Shown: in pieces, positions 5,054 through 5,426 of the stretch
Layout of the letters: the number at the start of each line of letters is the position of its first letter
Numbering within the stretch: position 1 is the stretch's first letter
Source: an uncultured Clostridia bacterium
GTDB lineage: Bacteria > Bacillota > Clostridia > TANB77 > CAG-508
Direction of reading: 5' to 3'
Length of the DNA: 5,426 nucleotides
Assembly: GCA_948517135.1 (NCBI GenBank)
Contig: CAORJJ010000044.1
Location: 1-5,426 of the forward strand
The notes under the pieces: generated by a model
What the model was told of the DNA's origin: nothing
The model's database searches: none
The model's input: the letters and a program-made list of their open reading frames with translations, nothing else
Position numbers and translations under genes: made by a program

Positions 5054-5419
5054 ATGGCAACATCAGAAGATTTTATAAATTATATTTGTGAACAAATAAA
5101 TGGAGTAGGTGAAATTAGATATAAAAAAATGTTTGGTGAATATCTAGTATATGTAAACGAGAAACCAGTAATTACAGTATGTGATAATATGGCATTTGTT
5201 AAAAAATTAGATATCATTTCTGAACTAATGGAAGGTGCAGAAACAGGATTTCCATACAAAGGTGCAAAAGAACATTATATCTTAGATATTGATAACAGAG
5301 AATTAAGCAGAACAGTTGTATCAAAGGTAGAAGAAGTTACACCACTTCCAAAAAAAGTAAGTAAGATAAAAATTTCTTCATTGTTAATTTCAAACTTTAA
5401 TGTTAATATTAGTTTATAA
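5054..5419 (+). CDS. TfoX N-terminal-domain protein
   Basis: Residues 1-98 form a clear TfoX_N domain: MATSEDFINYICEQI, IRYKKMFGEYLVYVNEKP (21-38), FVKKL (48-52), GFPYKGAKEHYILDID (65-80) and a final helix running into VTPLPKK (95-101). The TfoX C-terminal domain of full Sxy/TfoX proteins is absent, as in the many stand-alone Firmicutes versions, whose function is not established; a competence role should not be assumed. AAGGAG (5041-5046) fixes the start. The last 20 residues are unlike the usual short lysine-rich end. They follow an A7 tract (5350-5356), where a -1 shift would give the ending KKSK and a stop at 5362-5364, for a 103-residue protein. The present reading may therefore be a frameshifted or extended form. 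Confidence 0.85.
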   Translation: MATSEDFINYICEQINGVGEIRYKKMFGEYLVYVNEKPVITVCDNMAFVKKLDIISELMEGAETGFPYKGAKEHYILDIDNRELSRTVVSKVEEVTPLPKKVSKIKISSLLISNFNVNISL

Positions 5420-5426
5420 AATATTT

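Noticed and set aside
5396..5414. Possible hairpin AAACT...AGTTT near the window end as a terminator
   Set aside because: Only five outer base pairs form before a mismatch, there is no GC content of note, and it lies in the coding frame as read; too weak to call.

Overview
The window is very AT-rich, with strong AGGAGG-type ribosome binding sites, tightly packed genes and protein families typical of anaerobic Firmicutes. It looks like chromosomal DNA of a Clostridia-like bacterium; this is inferred from composition and gene families, not from a marker gene. All genes lie on the + strand. No tRNA, rRNA, CRISPR array, insertion sequence or phage gene is visible.

Region 1 (1-1270) is a small redox block. 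It opens with the 3' part of a Crp/Fnr-family regulator whose start lies outside the window; the gene ends in a hairpin that includes its stop codon. Next comes a Crp-like palindrome (TGTGAC-N3-GTCACA) placed about 41 bp before the expected start site of an extended -10 promoter. That promoter drives a 65-residue ferredoxin-thioredoxin reductase catalytic-chain protein and a thioredoxin (trxA), and the pair is closed by a strong intrinsic terminator. The likely logic is that the Crp/Fnr protein activates a ferredoxin-to-thioredoxin electron path.

Region 2 (1270-5419) is a regulator with its probable regulon. A helix-turn-helix/WYL regulator is preceded by a 31-bp perfect palindrome. A second, closely related operator (AATATGACA / TGTCATATT) lies just after its stop codon and just before the next gene. 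From there a tightly spaced same-strand series runs to the end: a YobU/Cass2-like effector-binding protein, a Lin2189-like GyrI-like protein, an SPL-family radical SAM protein, a YoaP-like GNAT fused to a thioredoxin-like domain, and a TfoX N-terminal-domain protein. The last gene also has a possible promoter of its own and an odd C-terminus at an A7 tract.

The WYL regulator beside a YobU-like protein resembles the yobV/yobU pair of Bacillus subtilis. GyrI-like proteins of the Lin2189 type have been reported to hydrolyse cyclopropane-bearing DNA-alkylating natural products. A speculative but testable reading of region 2 is therefore a ligand-induced response to a small toxic or DNA-damaging compound. 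No single gene here is a new family; the combination and its regulatory sites are the interesting part.
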